DNA of 64,000 nucleotides from Candidatus Poribacteria bacterium (GTDB lineage Bacteria; Poribacteria; WGA-4E; WGA-3G): contig JAPPII010000115.1 of the NCBI GenBank assembly GCA_028820845.1, positions 1 to 64,000 of the forward strand, in the 5' to 3' direction. Every line of letters begins with the position of its first letter. Positions within the stretch are counted from its first letter, which is position 1. The position numbers and the translations under genes are program-made. The notes beneath the pieces were generated by a model. That model was not told the DNA's origin. It worked only from the letters and a program-made list of their open reading frames with translations, and did no database searches. Of this stretch, positions 55,408 to 64,000 are shown piece after piece.

Positions 55408-58212
55408 TTATACCAAAAGTGTTTCAACAATCGCTTGAAACTGTTCTTCAAGATATTGACGATGGCCATCAAGTTCCGAATCCGCAGCGAGTTTAGTGGA
55501 TATAAGTTCATCATAACGCTCAACATATTCCATCAAGGTTTCGACCTCTTTCTCATAGCAGATTGCTGATGCAAGGACTTTCTCCTTGAGCAAAAGTGGG
55601 AGTTCAGCCTCTGTAATCTGCGTCAATTCCCATCGCCACACTTTTTCAGAGATATAAGAGACAAACTGATTGAGAGATTCGCCTTTATAGTCCCCGCTTT
55701 GAAGTACTTTCACCTCTTGAATAAGTCCTATCACATGGTTGAAGAGTTCATCGGGAAACTGCTGTCGCAATCCCATGAGTAACCTACCAGTCGTAGATAT
55801 AGGGAGTTGGTTCTGTAGGAGGAACATCCGCAGATTCGGATAATCCTCAATGCCCTTGCTTTCGCTAAGCCATGTTTCACCGATAGCAGGCAAATCACTG
55901 ACATCAAAACTGAGCACCTGTTGTCTCCGAATCTCCTCAAGATTGGATGCGATCGGATCAAGTCCAGCCATCGCTAAAGTCCCGATAACCTCCTCCTGCC
56001 GATAAGGTCTCAGGTAGATCATGAGTTCCTTGACTTTTTCCTGTTCCGCTTCAACTGCTTCAATATCCGCGGGGTTACCGTTCCCTGACTGCTGATGCCG
56101 CCGCTTTCTCCGTTTTTGAGGTGCATTGGAGAGTCGGTTCACCCGCTTCGCCAAAGTGTCGTGGTAACCCAATAATTCCTCATAGAGAATTGCAAGGAGC
56201 GCATCCCCATGTATAGCGAGCATCGCGGGTGTGGTGACATTCGTCAATTCGTGCCCAGTTTTCGAGATAATTGCCCGATTCAGACTGCGTTCTATCGACT
56301 TTCGGTCTTTTTCGGCTTGGATAATCAGCGTACTTCCCAACATGAGATTGATGAGCCGCTTTGTCTGGTCTGGTACACTGAGGTTAATATCACAAGTGGG
56401 TTGGATATCAGCGAGGAGTCGTTCACGCAGTTTACCATCAAGCAGTAACGTCCATAAGGTCGCGTAATGCTGTTGCTGGTCTACTTTTGGTGGCAGATGC
56501 TCCAACCACTGCTTTATCGTTGGCAAATGCAGCTTCACATGATTGAGGAGCTGCTCAAAATCATCATCTGGAATTTCAAAACCGGCAAAATTGGCAGGAC
56601 TGCGGCGTTGCTGTGCCTGCTGACTTCGGCGCTGTGTTTGCCCTACCATTTTTGTCGCCAATAAGAGATCGACCAACGGTTGAATAACGACTTCAAAATC
56701 TTGTTCGCGCTGACTCACAAAATTCGCGAGTCCAAGCAATTCCAACCAGATAGTCCCAAGACGTTCAATTTGGGATGCATGTAAAGTTGACCGTAGCGCA
56801 ACGCCAGCAATTTTCTCACGTACTGTCCCGCGCGTCCATTTCGGAAGATAAATCTCGTCTAAAAGTTCGTTATTCTCAAAAATTAGGAGTTCCACCTGCT
56901 TGACAAGTCCGGTTTCAATAAAATCTTGCTCAAACACCAAGTCATGAAATAGTCCGGTAGCGCGATCCAGTACTTGATTCGCAAGTTTGTAACAGGATTG
57001 GATGAGATGATTCAGCGTTAGCTGCGGGTTATCCTGTAACTGCCAAAATTCTATCATTGGATCAATATTCTGGGTAAGTACCTCTTTTTTCGCTGCTGCG
57101 ATGTCCTCCCCAAAATATTCAGTTAGACAAGTTTCATAAAATTCGACAAAATCGAGTATAGTATTCCGTAGTTCTCGAATCACCAAATCGTCCCAAACCT
57201 TATTGTGGACACGCTGTCCGGGTCCGAGAACAAGTGCTCTCAAACGGGTTTCCACCCCTTGCTGAAATTGCGCCATTAACTGATACGCGTGCTGGTTAGC
57301 TTTCACCGTATACGCTTCAATTTTCTTGGCACCCTCAGTGATAGCTGCTTCAATTTCATCTGCAGACGCATCAAAAGCAATAGGAACTAACTGAAGTGTT
57401 TCTGGTTCGAGCGGATTGTAAACCGCTGCTGTGGCGAGTACCTGAATGGGACCGAGTTCCGTCGTTGGATCCGTTGCTTTTTCACCTTCATCACTAAAGG
57501 TTTCAAAGAGGCGCGTATGAAGCGCCAAACTGTGCCCCAAATCAGTCAAATCAGGGTACTGTCTAATATGAGTCCTAATGACAACAAGAAGTCGATTGTA
57601 GTCATTATTCAACAGTTGGTCAAAAAGAGCATCTTCATTGAGGTGTACGCGATGAATATGGGTCTGCTCTGGAATGATAACAGTAGCCGCGGGAACCTCT
57701 GCAGTATCGGGTTCATCAACCCGCGCCAGCACATAACCACCTGTCTTGACGGTACTGGGTACTGCCAAGCGCGCCTTCAAAACTTCTTGGGTCAATTCAG
57801 AGAGGGTAAGAGATTTTCCCAAGTTTTGAATCGTGATGTCAGTAACAACACCATCGGCAAAATCTGTGATTTGGCGTGCGTTGCGTTCAAGTTCCTGTAT
57901 ACTTCTGTGGACCCGATCATAATCGTCGCGAGCATCAGCAGAAACCTTCGCCTCGTCAATCCAAGAGACCCATGCTCCCGGACGCGGTCGCATTTTCACT
58001 GTCAGCTCACCATCTTCTGAGTCAAAACCGGGCAGAATGTCCCCTTCTGAAGTCTCCTTCGGTGTCCAAACAATTAGATGTTTATCTGCTTTCACACCAA
58101 GTCCCAAACCGAAGGTGTCTCCCCAACTCATCCGTCCCTCAATACTGGATTTGATTTTATCAGTTAACGCAAAAAGCGCGTTTGAACGAAAATTAAGCGA
58201 TAATCCTTGCAT
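55408..58212 (-). CDS. Large hypothetical protein, unknown family
   Basis: A 934-residue, mostly helical soluble product with no recognised catalytic motif, signal or membrane segment. It has an N-terminal beta region (MSWGDTFGLGLGVKADKHLI, WVSWIDEAKVSADA), many amphipathic helices, and a very basic linker (NAPQKRRKRRHQQSGNGN, about residue 710). It ends 10 bases before the MDH-like gene. The size and helical repeats suggest a scaffold or assembly factor. The start has a weak site. No function proposed. Confidence 0.75.
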   Translation of the reverse strand: MQGLSLNFRSNALFALTDKIKSSIEGRMSWGDTFGLGLGVKADKHLIVWTPKETSEGDILPGFDSEDGELTVKMRPRPGAWVSWIDEAKVSADARDDYDRVHRSIQELERNARQITDFADGVVTDITIQNLGKSLTLSELTQEVLKARLAVPSTVKTGGYVLARVDEPDTAEVPAATVIIPEQTHIHRVHLNEDALFDQLLNNDYNRLLVVIRTHIRQYPDLTDLGHSLALHTRLFETFSDEGEKATDPTTELGPIQVLATAAVYNPLEPETLQLVPIAFDASADEIEAAITEGAKKIEAYTVKANQHAYQLMAQFQQGVETRLRALVLGPGQRVHNKVWDDLVIRELRNTILDFVEFYETCLTEYFGEDIAAAKKEVLTQNIDPMIEFWQLQDNPQLTLNHLIQSCYKLANQVLDRATGLFHDLVFEQDFIETGLVKQVELLIFENNELLDEIYLPKWTRGTVREKIAGVALRSTLHASQIERLGTIWLELLGLANFVSQREQDFEVVIQPLVDLLLATKMVGQTQRRSQQAQQRRSPANFAGFEIPDDDFEQLLNHVKLHLPTIKQWLEHLPPKVDQQQHYATLWTLLLDGKLRERLLADIQPTCDINLSVPDQTKRLINLMLGSTLIIQAEKDRKSIERSLNRAIISKTGHELTNVTTPAMLAIHGDALLAILYEELLGYHDTLAKRVNRLSNAPQKRRKRRHQQSGNGNPADIEAVEAEQEKVKELMIYLRPYRQEEVIGTLAMAGLDPIASNLEEIRRQQVLSFDVSDLPAIGETWLSESKGIEDYPNLRMFLLQNQLPISTTGRLLMGLRQQFPDELFNHVIGLIQEVKVLQSGDYKGESLNQFVSYISEKVWRWELTQITEAELPLLLKEKVLASAICYEKEVETLMEYVERYDELISTKLAADSELDGHRQYLEEQFQAIVETLLV

Positions 58213-58272
58213 TGGGTCGATTCAATCATCTGCCTTTCAAATAAACTTAGGCAATAAAAAAGTTATCAGTTG

Positions 58273-58851
58273 TTAGTTATGAGTTAATGGTATCTCAAGT
58301 CCCCAAGCGTCCCAGCCTTCGTACCGTCTTCGTGCAAACAATTCGATCTTACACTGACAGGGAAACATTTCCTCAATCCCTTGACGCACGACATCAGGTT
58401 TTTCAGAATGGCGCGTCCGTTTTGCCTTAACAAGTTGCCTGATGTTTCTGGCACCTCGAGGTTGCGGAATATTCCCGCGTTTGAAAACGAGGCATAATTC
58501 ACACTGGCTCATCGTATAGAAACCCGGATTCACACGCTCCTTATCCCACACAAAAGCAACAGTTGCCCATCGGAAGCCCCATGCCTTACCGAGCCGAATC
58601 GCCTGATCCAGATGCGGGGATGAACTCCACATAAAAAGCAGACAATTCTCTTCACTGATTGCTGCGATATCCCACGCCTCCATTTCTGACACTGGCAGCG
58701 TCGGATAATGTCGAATTGCGCCCCCACTATCCTTCCCACCACTCCCTGTATGTTGCAGTTGTCCCTTGTAGTCCCACGGCGGATCTGCATAGATAATGCT
58801 ATACTTTTTATTCGGAAAGGGAGTGTACACTGGTGCCATCAATTGTCTCAA
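58273..58851 (-). CDS. MT-A70 family adenine methyltransferase
   Basis: A 192-residue product. SIIYADPPWDYKGQLQHTGS (DPPW catalytic motif, about 20-23), LLFMWSSSPHLDQAIRLGKA, and KIELFARRRYEGWDAWGLEI are MT-A70 hallmarks. Bacterial members modify DNA adenine-N6, often from phage or mobile DNA. It starts at TTG 58851 or ATG 58839. It lies 8 bases after nuoI, unrelated in function. Confidence 0.88.
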   Translation of the reverse strand: MRQLMAPVYTPFPNKKYSIIYADPPWDYKGQLQHTGSGGKDSGGAIRHYPTLPVSEMEAWDIAAISEENCLLFMWSSSPHLDQAIRLGKAWGFRWATVAFVWDKERVNPGFYTMSQCELCLVFKRGNIPQPRGARNIRQLVKAKRTRHSEKPDVVRQGIEEMFPCQCKIELFARRRYEGWDAWGLEIPLTHN

Positions 58852-58859
58852 ACGATACC

Positions 58860-59408
58860 TTATCGTGCTTCAACACTCAGCCCTTCTTGCGGAATGTCGT
58901 TGTTTGCAACAAGCATATCGCGATCAAAAATGAAATCACTGCGGGAACTTCCAAGACTTTCACCCTCTTTTTGACGTTCACGGAAGTACTGCGGAAGCGT
59001 TAAGCCTGTCATCCGAATCGCGTCCTCAGGGCAAGCCTCAACACAATATCCACAAAAGATGCAACGGAGCATATTGATTTCAAAGACATCGGGATACTTC
59101 TCGCGCTGATAACCTTCCTTGGTCGTCCAACCTTCGGGGGCGGGTGCTGCTTGGATAGTAATACAGTCGGCAGGGCAAGCGGTCGCGCACAAAAAACAGG
59201 CGACACACTTAATTTCATCCTTCTCGGTCGTCGTTAGTTTGTGAATGCCGCGATAGCGTTCATTGCGTTCATCCACACTCCTCGGATCTTCAGGATATTG
59301 GTAGGTTAATTTCTTCTTAGGGATATGTTTTAACGTCGTAAACATCCCCTTAATCAACGCTGGGATATAGAGTCTATCCCAAAAAGACATCTCTTCGCTA
59401 ACTTTCAT
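58860..59408 (-). CDS. nuoI: NADH-quinone oxidoreductase subunit I (two 4Fe-4S ferredoxin)
   Basis: A 182-residue product with two clusters, CVACFLCATACPADCI and CIFCGYCVEACPEDAI, in the NuoI spacing. The segments VDERNERYRGIHKL and EMNMLRC-like FEINMLRC match NuoI. It carries electrons in complex I toward quinone. The rest of the nuo operon is not beside it, so it may be a detached copy or the operon is scattered. GAAAGGAAG precedes the ATG. Confidence 0.9.
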   Translation of the reverse strand: MKVSEEMSFWDRLYIPALIKGMFTTLKHIPKKKLTYQYPEDPRSVDERNERYRGIHKLTTTEKDEIKCVACFLCATACPADCITIQAAPAPEGWTTKEGYQREKYPDVFEINMLRCIFCGYCVEACPEDAIRMTGLTLPQYFRERQKEGESLGSSRSDFIFDRDMLVANNDIPQEGLSVEAR

Positions 59409-59518
59409 AAATCTTCAGCTTCCTTTCCGTATTTTAAGGAATTATGAGTTGTGCGTATCCTATTATATAGATATATGCTATCACAAAAGGCACCGTGAAA
59501 AGCATATCTAAAAAACAG

Positions 59519-61018
59519 TTATGTGGTAAGACCCGCTACTGTGTAATTCGGTGCTTCTTCAGTGATATCAATATCGTGCGGATGGCTTTCGCGGTATCCA
59601 CTGCTTGACATCCGGACAAATTGGCTATCGCTACGCAACGCTTCAATATCTGGGGTTCCACAATACCCCATAGCGGAACGAATACCACCGACCAATTGAT
59701 AGACGAAATTACTCAGTTTTCCTTTGTGCGGAACACGCCCTTCAATCCCACGAGGTACAAGTTTAGAAATGTCCTCCGAACTTTCTTCTGGGGCACGGGT
59801 CATCCGTTTCCGCAGCGCTCCTAATGACCCCATTCCGCGATGCATCTTATAGGTTCTACCCTGATAGATAACTGTATCGCCCGGGCTCTCATCCGTTCCG
59901 GCGAGTAAACTGCCAATCATAACGGAACTTGCGCCTGCTCCAATAGCTTTCGCGATGTCTCCAGAGTAACGAATCCCCCCATCGGCAATAATCGGCACCC
60001 CTGCTTTATCAGCTTCCTGCGCACAGTCGTAAATTGCCGTAATTTGGGGGATACTCACTCCTGCAACTACACGGGTTGTACAAATAGAGCCAGGACCAAC
60101 ACCTACCTTGACTGCATCTGCACCAGCATCGATGAGACTTCGTGTGCCTTCAGGTGTCACAACATTCCCAGAAACAAGTTCGACACTCGGGAAATGCGAC
60201 TTAATGTATTCTGTCGAACGGATTACATTTTTGGAATGCCCGTGTGCCGTATCCAACACGAGCACATCTACACCAGTCTCGACTAACCGATCAATATCTT
60301 CCAGAGGCGTTGTCGGTACAACAGCAGCACCGACCCGTAACCGGCCCGCATCGTCTTTACAGGCTTGTGGAAACATCTGGATCTTATCAATATCCTTGAT
60401 AGTAATCAAACCACAGAGTTTAAGATCCTCATCTACAATGGGTAGTTTTTCCTTTCGAGATCTGTGAAGTATCTCCTTCGCTTTATCAAGCGTAATACCG
60501 GGTGCTGCGGTAATCAATTTATCGCCGGGAGTCATCCGAGCAGTTACTGGTAGCGAAAGATTATCTTCATACTTCAGATCACGATTGGTAATGAGTCCAA
60601 CGAGGCACCCATCTTCAGTAACAATAGGGACTCCGCCAATACGATAACGCGCCGTTACTTCAAGGGCATCACGAATCGTCTTATCCTGTGTTAGCGTAAT
60701 TGGTGCGGTAATCATTCCACTTTCCGAACGTTTTACCCGATCAACTTCAGACACCTGTTCATCAATAGTGCAGTTATAATGAATTATCCCGATGCCTCCC
60801 TCGCGTGCAATCGCAATAGCAAGGGCAGATTCAGTGACAGTATCCATAGGTGCACTACAGATAGGAATGTTTAACCGAAGATTTTGCGTTAATTGCGTAC
60901 TCGTATCCACTTGATCCGGCAACACATCCGATTCAGATGGAATCAGTAAAACATCGTCAAAAGTTAGCCCTTCTTTTGTAAACTTTTGGGGGAAGACATC
61001 GGAGATTTTGGTCTCCAT
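59519..61018 (-). CDS. guaB: IMP dehydrogenase
   Basis: A 499-residue product that oxidises IMP to XMP in GMP synthesis. [16 protein letters not shown] opens the barrel; two CBS modules follow ([40 protein letters not shown]); catalytic Cys is in [15 protein letters not shown] (about 313); then the flap and [13 protein letters not shown]-like [14 protein letters not shown] and EGRVPHKG. The start METKISDVF at 61018 is chosen because AAGGAGACAATTCCG lies before it; an upstream ATG at 61036 overlaps this site. Confidence 0.95.
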   Translation of the reverse strand: METKISDVFPQKFTKEGLTFDDVLLIPSESDVLPDQVDTSTQLTQNLRLNIPICSAPMDTVTESALAIAIAREGGIGIIHYNCTIDEQVSEVDRVKRSESGMITAPITLTQDKTIRDALEVTARYRIGGVPIVTEDGCLVGLITNRDLKYEDNLSLPVTARMTPGDKLITAAPGITLDKAKEILHRSRKEKLPIVDEDLKLCGLITIKDIDKIQMFPQACKDDAGRLRVGAAVVPTTPLEDIDRLVETGVDVLVLDTAHGHSKNVIRSTEYIKSHFPSVELVSGNVVTPEGTRSLIDAGADAVKVGVGPGSICTTRVVAGVSIPQITAIYDCAQEADKAGVPIIADGGIRYSGDIAKAIGAGASSVMIGSLLAGTDESPGDTVIYQGRTYKMHRGMGSLGALRKRMTRAPEESSEDISKLVPRGIEGRVPHKGKLSNFVYQLVGGIRSAMGYCGTPDIEALRSDSQFVRMSSSGYRESHPHDIDITEEAPNYTVAGLTT

Positions 61019-61147
61019 CGGAATTGTCTCCTTCATTGCGAGCAGAACGGATAAGATAGTCTCAGAAACGGCACCTAAGAGCAGCGTTGAGAGGCTTTTA
61101 CGTTGTCCATTTACGCGAAAAAAAGCGTTGCCTTACACTTCTCGTAT

Positions 61148-61176
61148 ATTATAGCACTTTTTGCTTTTCACGTCAA
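61148..61176 (-). promoter_or_regulatory. Strong promoter of guaB
   Basis: Read on the minus strand: TTGACG (61176-61171), 17 bases, TATAAT (61153-61148). Leader of about 120 bases before guaB; no known riboswitch recognised in it. Confidence 0.75.
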
Positions 61177-61354
61177 GAAATTTGTTGGATCTAATAGGAA
61201 GAGGGTTTAGGGTTACTTTTAGATTTAAACTCTTAAATGAGACATAGGTCTTCCATAACCGATTTTGTAAAACAGAGAAACCATTTTCCTATGTTTAATT
61301 ATACACGAAAACGAAAATTATATCAATCATTTTTTCCCTAAAAATCCGCACCTG

Positions 61355-61363
61355 TGATATAAT
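61355..61363 (+). promoter_or_regulatory. Extended -10 promoter of the Gfo/Idh gene
   Basis: TGA directly before TATAAT (61358-61363) gives an extended -10 element; no good -35 box is seen. It lies about 90 bases before the ATG at 61455 and is divergent from the guaB promoter across an AT-rich gap. Confidence 0.5.
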
Positions 61364-61454
61364 ATATTCACTTACTTGTAACCGCTTGGACTCTTCAATA
61401 TAGGCTTGCTAAGCCACGTCCCAGCAGTATCTATCGGATTCAAAGGAGCTAGAA

Positions 61455-62498
61455 ATGGGTAATTTAAATGTTGGAATCGTCGGACTCGGTTGGGTAGCCG
61501 GTGCCCACATCGAGACTTTCAAAAACGTCACAGGGGCAGATGTTACAGCTATCTGTTCACGCCGGGAACATGACGAATCTGTATTAGCAGAAACATACGG
61601 GACCCCGCTGAAAGCCTATACGGATTTTGATAAAATGCTCGCAGATCCGGACGTACATATTATTGATATTTGCACACCACATCCATTTCATGCCGAACAA
61701 GCTATCGCTGCTGCGCAGGCGGGAAAACATCTTATCATAGAAAAGCCGATTTGCCTTACATACGCAGATGCGAAAGCCATCCGTGATGCCGTCAAAAGTG
61801 CAGGCGTCAACGTTTGTGTCTGTTTTGAGTGCCGATATAGCGCGCATTTCACAATGATCCGTTCTGTTATCGATAACGGTCTACTCGGTGATCTTCACTA
61901 CGCAGAAGTCGATTATTACCACGGCATTGGACCTTGGTACGGGCAATACGAATGGAACATCAAAAAAGATTTTGGGGGCAGCACTTTACTGACAGCCGGA
62001 TGTCATGCTCTTGACGCGCTTCTCTTCTTTATGGATGGAACAGTGGAAGAGGTAACCAGTTATCATACACAATCTACTGGTGCAGCTTTCCAACCCTACG
62101 AATATAAGACAACAAGCGTCAGTCTTCTCAAGTTTGAAGGGGACGGAAAGATTGGAAAAGTCACCTCCTGTGTCGATTGCTTACAACCCTACTACTTCCA
62201 CATCCACCTCGTCGGCAGTGAAGGAAGTTTGCTTGATAACCGCATCTACTCAGCAAAACTCAAAGGGATGGATAAGAGTAAGTGGAGTACACTTGAAACG
62301 TCACTCATCGACTCAGGAGATGTCAGCGACCATCCATACGAACCACAATTCCAAGCATTTGTAGATAGCATCGGGAAAAACGAACCGATGCCGTTGACTG
62401 ATTTCGACACGGCATTTGAGTCACATCGGGTTGTTTTCGCTGCAGATATGTCCGCAGAAGCGGGGGGCAGATCCGTCAAGCTGAGCGAACTTGCTTAA
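61455..62498 (+). CDS. Gfo/Idh/MocA family oxidoreductase
   Basis: A 347-residue NAD(P)-dependent oxidoreductase. [20 protein letters not shown] at the N-terminus is the nucleotide loop, [20 protein letters not shown] and [16 protein letters not shown] hold the EKP motif, and [20 protein letters not shown] carries the substrate-site His/Asp pair. Acts on sugars or cyclitols, reaction unknown. AAAGGAG lies before the ATG. Only distantly like the 13206 protein. Confidence 0.9.
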   Translation: MGNLNVGIVGLGWVAGAHIETFKNVTGADVTAICSRREHDESVLAETYGTPLKAYTDFDKMLADPDVHIIDICTPHPFHAEQAIAAAQAGKHLIIEKPICLTYADAKAIRDAVKSAGVNVCVCFECRYSAHFTMIRSVIDNGLLGDLHYAEVDYYHGIGPWYGQYEWNIKKDFGGSTLLTAGCHALDALLFFMDGTVEEVTSYHTQSTGAAFQPYEYKTTSVSLLKFEGDGKIGKVTSCVDCLQPYYFHIHLVGSEGSLLDNRIYSAKLKGMDKSKWSTLETSLIDSGDVSDHPYEPQFQAFVDSIGKNEPMPLTDFDTAFESHRVVFAADMSAEAGGRSVKLSELA

Positions 62499-62499
62499 A

Positions 62500-63084
62500 T
62501 TACCAACGCATTGCTGCCTCGCGATAGAGTTGAATCTGGTCCATATTGCGAGGCACTGCAATTTGGATAGACTTCCGTTTCCCGTTTATATCTCTGAGGA
62601 CAATCGGTGCGCGGAGCATATTTGTCATTGTCACAATGCCAGAGCGATAGAAGACCCACATGCGCTGTTCAGTGTAAGGGTTAAGGACATACTCCGAAGT
62701 GTGTTCAGCAGGATGTCCACCTACGTCAACAAAAAGATCGTGCGTCGGATACGTAAGTTCAACAGTTGTATCGTGTCCCTGCAAAAGCAATTTTTCAGGC
62801 GGGGGTTTGGGTGAATAACCGCTCAGCTTACACCTCCGAATCCGAATGGGCGCGCTCGATTTGTTCGTCAGATGTAAAGACACAATGATGGCAAGACGAT
62901 GGTTGTCGTCCCGGTTGATAAACCATGTATCTTCAGGGATAACCTCTACCGTCAAACCCGGAATTTGTTTTTTCTTATTATAAAGGATCGCCAATACTAC
63001 AAAACTAATTAAGCCGAGGAGTACCCACTGTCCCGTTGGAGTGGCTAAGAATTGAAGGAGCTGTTTTAAGGCTTGTTGTAGCAC
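62500..63084 (-). CDS. Membrane-anchored hypothetical protein
   Basis: A 194-residue product with one N-terminal membrane helix (GQWVLLGLISFVVLAILYNK, about 18-37) and a beta-rich soluble domain (LTVEVIPEDTWFINRDDNHR, IVTMTNMLRAPIVLRDINGK). It starts at a GTG inside the tail of the tsaC gene (19-base overlap), showing translational coupling in the tsaD-tsaC operon. No family recognised. Confidence 0.6.
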   Translation of the reverse strand: MLQQALKQLLQFLATPTGQWVLLGLISFVVLAILYNKKKQIPGLTVEVIPEDTWFINRDDNHRLAIIVSLHLTNKSSAPIRIRRCKLSGYSPKPPPEKLLLQGHDTTVELTYPTHDLFVDVGGHPAEHTSEYVLNPYTEQRMWVFYRSGIVTMTNMLRAPIVLRDINGKRKSIQIAVPRNMDQIQLYREAAMRW

Positions 63085-63728
63085 GCGAACTCCTGAGTGA
63101 GTGTTTCTTCCGAGATCACGCCGTGTCTTCGGATGACCGGTGGTGAGACAGAAATATCGTAGACTGTAGATGGAATAGGTCCTGGGGTCTTGCCGCCATC
63201 AACTATCATATCAATTCGTGATGCGAGTTCTTCACCGATTTCTTCAGGGGAGGTGGCTGGTGGTTCACCGGAGAGGTTCGCGCTTGTTATCGCCGCGGGA
63301 CCGCCAAACGTGCGGAGGATTTGTAGAAGCAGCGGATTGTCAGGGATACGTACCCCAACAGTGTTACCACCCGCTGTCAACACCGGAAGCAGATCCTTTG
63401 CCTCAATGACGATAGTCAAACCACCGGGCCAAAAGCGATCTGTAAGATGAAAGCAGAATTCGGGTAAATTTTGGGAAACACGGTGAACATCGGCAACCGA
63501 ACTGAGAACAAGCGGGATTGGTTTCCCATCGGGGCGTCCCTTCACAGTGTAGAGTCTTTGCACAGCATCGGGATTAAACGGATCCGCTGCCAAGCCGTAG
63601 ACCGTATCGGTTGGAATGGCGATAATCCCTCCTGATTTCAGGCACTGGACAGCTTCAAAACACACATCAGATCTTTTAATTTTTCCTTGCGGCTCGGTCA
63701 GGTAATTTGTAGATTGACGTTTTCTCAT
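63066..63728 (-). CDS. tsaC: L-threonylcarbamoyladenylate synthase (Sua5/YrdC)
   Basis: A 220-residue YrdC-domain enzyme making threonylcarbamoyl-AMP from Thr, bicarbonate and ATP for t6A in ANN-decoding tRNAs. GGIIAIPTDTVYGLAADPFN, RLYTVKGRPDGKPIPLVLSS, RFWPGGLTIVIEA and VGVRIPDNPLLLQIL are the family motifs; it ends without the C-terminal Sua5 domain. GGAGG lies before the ATG. Downstream of tsaD on the same strand. Confidence 0.93.
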   Translation of the reverse strand: MRKRQSTNYLTEPQGKIKRSDVCFEAVQCLKSGGIIAIPTDTVYGLAADPFNPDAVQRLYTVKGRPDGKPIPLVLSSVADVHRVSQNLPEFCFHLTDRFWPGGLTIVIEAKDLLPVLTAGGNTVGVRIPDNPLLLQILRTFGGPAAITSANLSGEPPATSPEEIGEELASRIDMIVDGGKTPGPIPSTVYDISVSPPVIRRHGVISEETLTQEFACYNKP

Positions 63729-63774
63729 GTAGAACCGCCCTCCATTACATTACGGGCTCACGCCTTGTAGCAGA

Positions 63775-64000
63775 TCAGACAAGGGATCCGTTCGGAGTAG
63801 CATTCAGAGAAGGTCCGTCCCGCTGTCCTTGCTGATATTTCTGATAAGCGATTCCCGCAATCATCGCACCGTTATCCGTACATAGGCGCATTGGCGGGTA
63901 ATAGACTTCGGCACCAATCTCCGCGGCAGCTGTCTTCAGTGAAATGCGAAGCTGACTGTTTGCGGCAACGCCACCGGTTAACGTTATTGCTCTCGCACCT
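63775..64000 (-). CDS. tsaD: tRNA threonylcarbamoyltransferase catalytic subunit, C-terminal part
   Basis: The window edge cuts this gene; the last 74 codons are present, ending TGA at 63775-63777. TLTGGVAANSQLRISLKTA and MRLCTDNGAMIAGIAYQKYQ are diagnostic of TsaD, with the metal Asp in CTDNGAM. TsaD joins the threonylcarbamoyl group to A37 of tRNA. It lies 46 bases upstream of tsaC, its functional partner. Confidence 0.92.
   Translation of the reverse strand, partial: GARAITLTGGVAANSQLRISLKTAAAEIGAEVYYPPMRLCTDNGAMIAGIAYQKYQQGQRDGPSLNATPNGSLV

Noticed and set aside
61019-61147. Purine riboswitch in the guaB leader
   Set aside because: No known aptamer core could be recognised by eye in the 120-base leader.

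Overview
The window reads as a chromosomal segment of a Gram-negative-type, uncultured bacterium, most probably of candidate phylum Poribacteria or a close relative. The reasons are inferential: five phytanoyl-CoA-dioxygenase-like genes in 64 kb, a formylglycine-type sulfatase, Gfo/Idh/MocA and xylose-isomerase-like proteins, cohesin/dockerin proteins ending in a NPFNPETWIPY-type C-terminal sorting domain, a microcompartment shell gene, and many dispersed palindromic intergenic repeats. No rRNA, tRNA or CRISPR array was recognised.

Layout. 0-7.4 kb is a defence-like island: a large type III-like modification methylase (2939-5899), a broken N-terminal piece of a type III Res subunit (31-504), a HicB-like antitoxin, small hypothetical and membrane genes, and on the other strand a ClpP-fold (SDH-type) serine protease with a small partner, closed by a clear terminator. 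7.4-16.4 kb is a catabolic stretch (NIPSNAP, sulfatase, Fe/2OG dioxygenase, amidase, SMP-30 lactonase, Gfo/Idh oxidoreductase, large membrane protein). 16.4-18.2 kb is an overlapping ATPase (DUF3696 type) and PIN nuclease pair that looks like a two-gene defence or toxin module. 18.3-21.1 kb holds a cohesin-dockerin-NTF2-like secreted protein and three small genes. 21.1-24.1 kb is a TCA pair: isocitrate dehydrogenase and a strongly divergent citrate-synthase-like protein. 24.5-26.4 kb is a minimal microcompartment locus (BMC-H shell protein and acylating aldehyde dehydrogenase). 26.5-32.3 kb has ligA, an EndoIII-like glycosylase, a TIM-barrel isomerase, a DUF1611/DgcN protein and a dioxygenase whose metal motif is HxG instead of HxD.

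From 32.6 to 33.04 kb there is no gene but a densely folded element bounded by IS200/IS605-like hairpins. 33.2-37.1 kb has a UvrD-type helicase with a DnaQ-like exonuclease inserted in it, and a Uma2 nuclease. 37.2-46.5 kb is a tandem duplication of giant secreted proteins (haem c motifs, leucine-rich repeats, cohesin, dockerin, sorting domain) with a PIN/small-gene module between the copies. 46.7-51.5 kb has a DCL-domain protein, an amidohydrolase, three more dioxygenases and a DUF420 membrane protein. 51.5-58.2 kb is a close-packed minus-strand run: malate-dehydrogenase-like protein without its catalytic His, XdhC, two unknowns and a VapBC-like pair, preceded by a 934-residue protein of unknown kind. 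58.3-64 kb is housekeeping: MT-A70 methylase, NuoI, guaB, a Gfo/Idh protein, and the tsaD-tsaC threonylcarbamoyl-adenosine genes.

How they work together: the sulfatase, oxygenases, amidase, lactonase and oxidoreductases suit breakdown of sulfated and other organic matter; the methylase island, ATPase-PIN pair, PIN/VapBC modules, HicB, Uma2 and the IS-derived element form a high density of mobile or defence functions; the giant cytochrome/LRR proteins are exported, probably to the surface. All functions are read from sequence motifs by eye; no database search was run.
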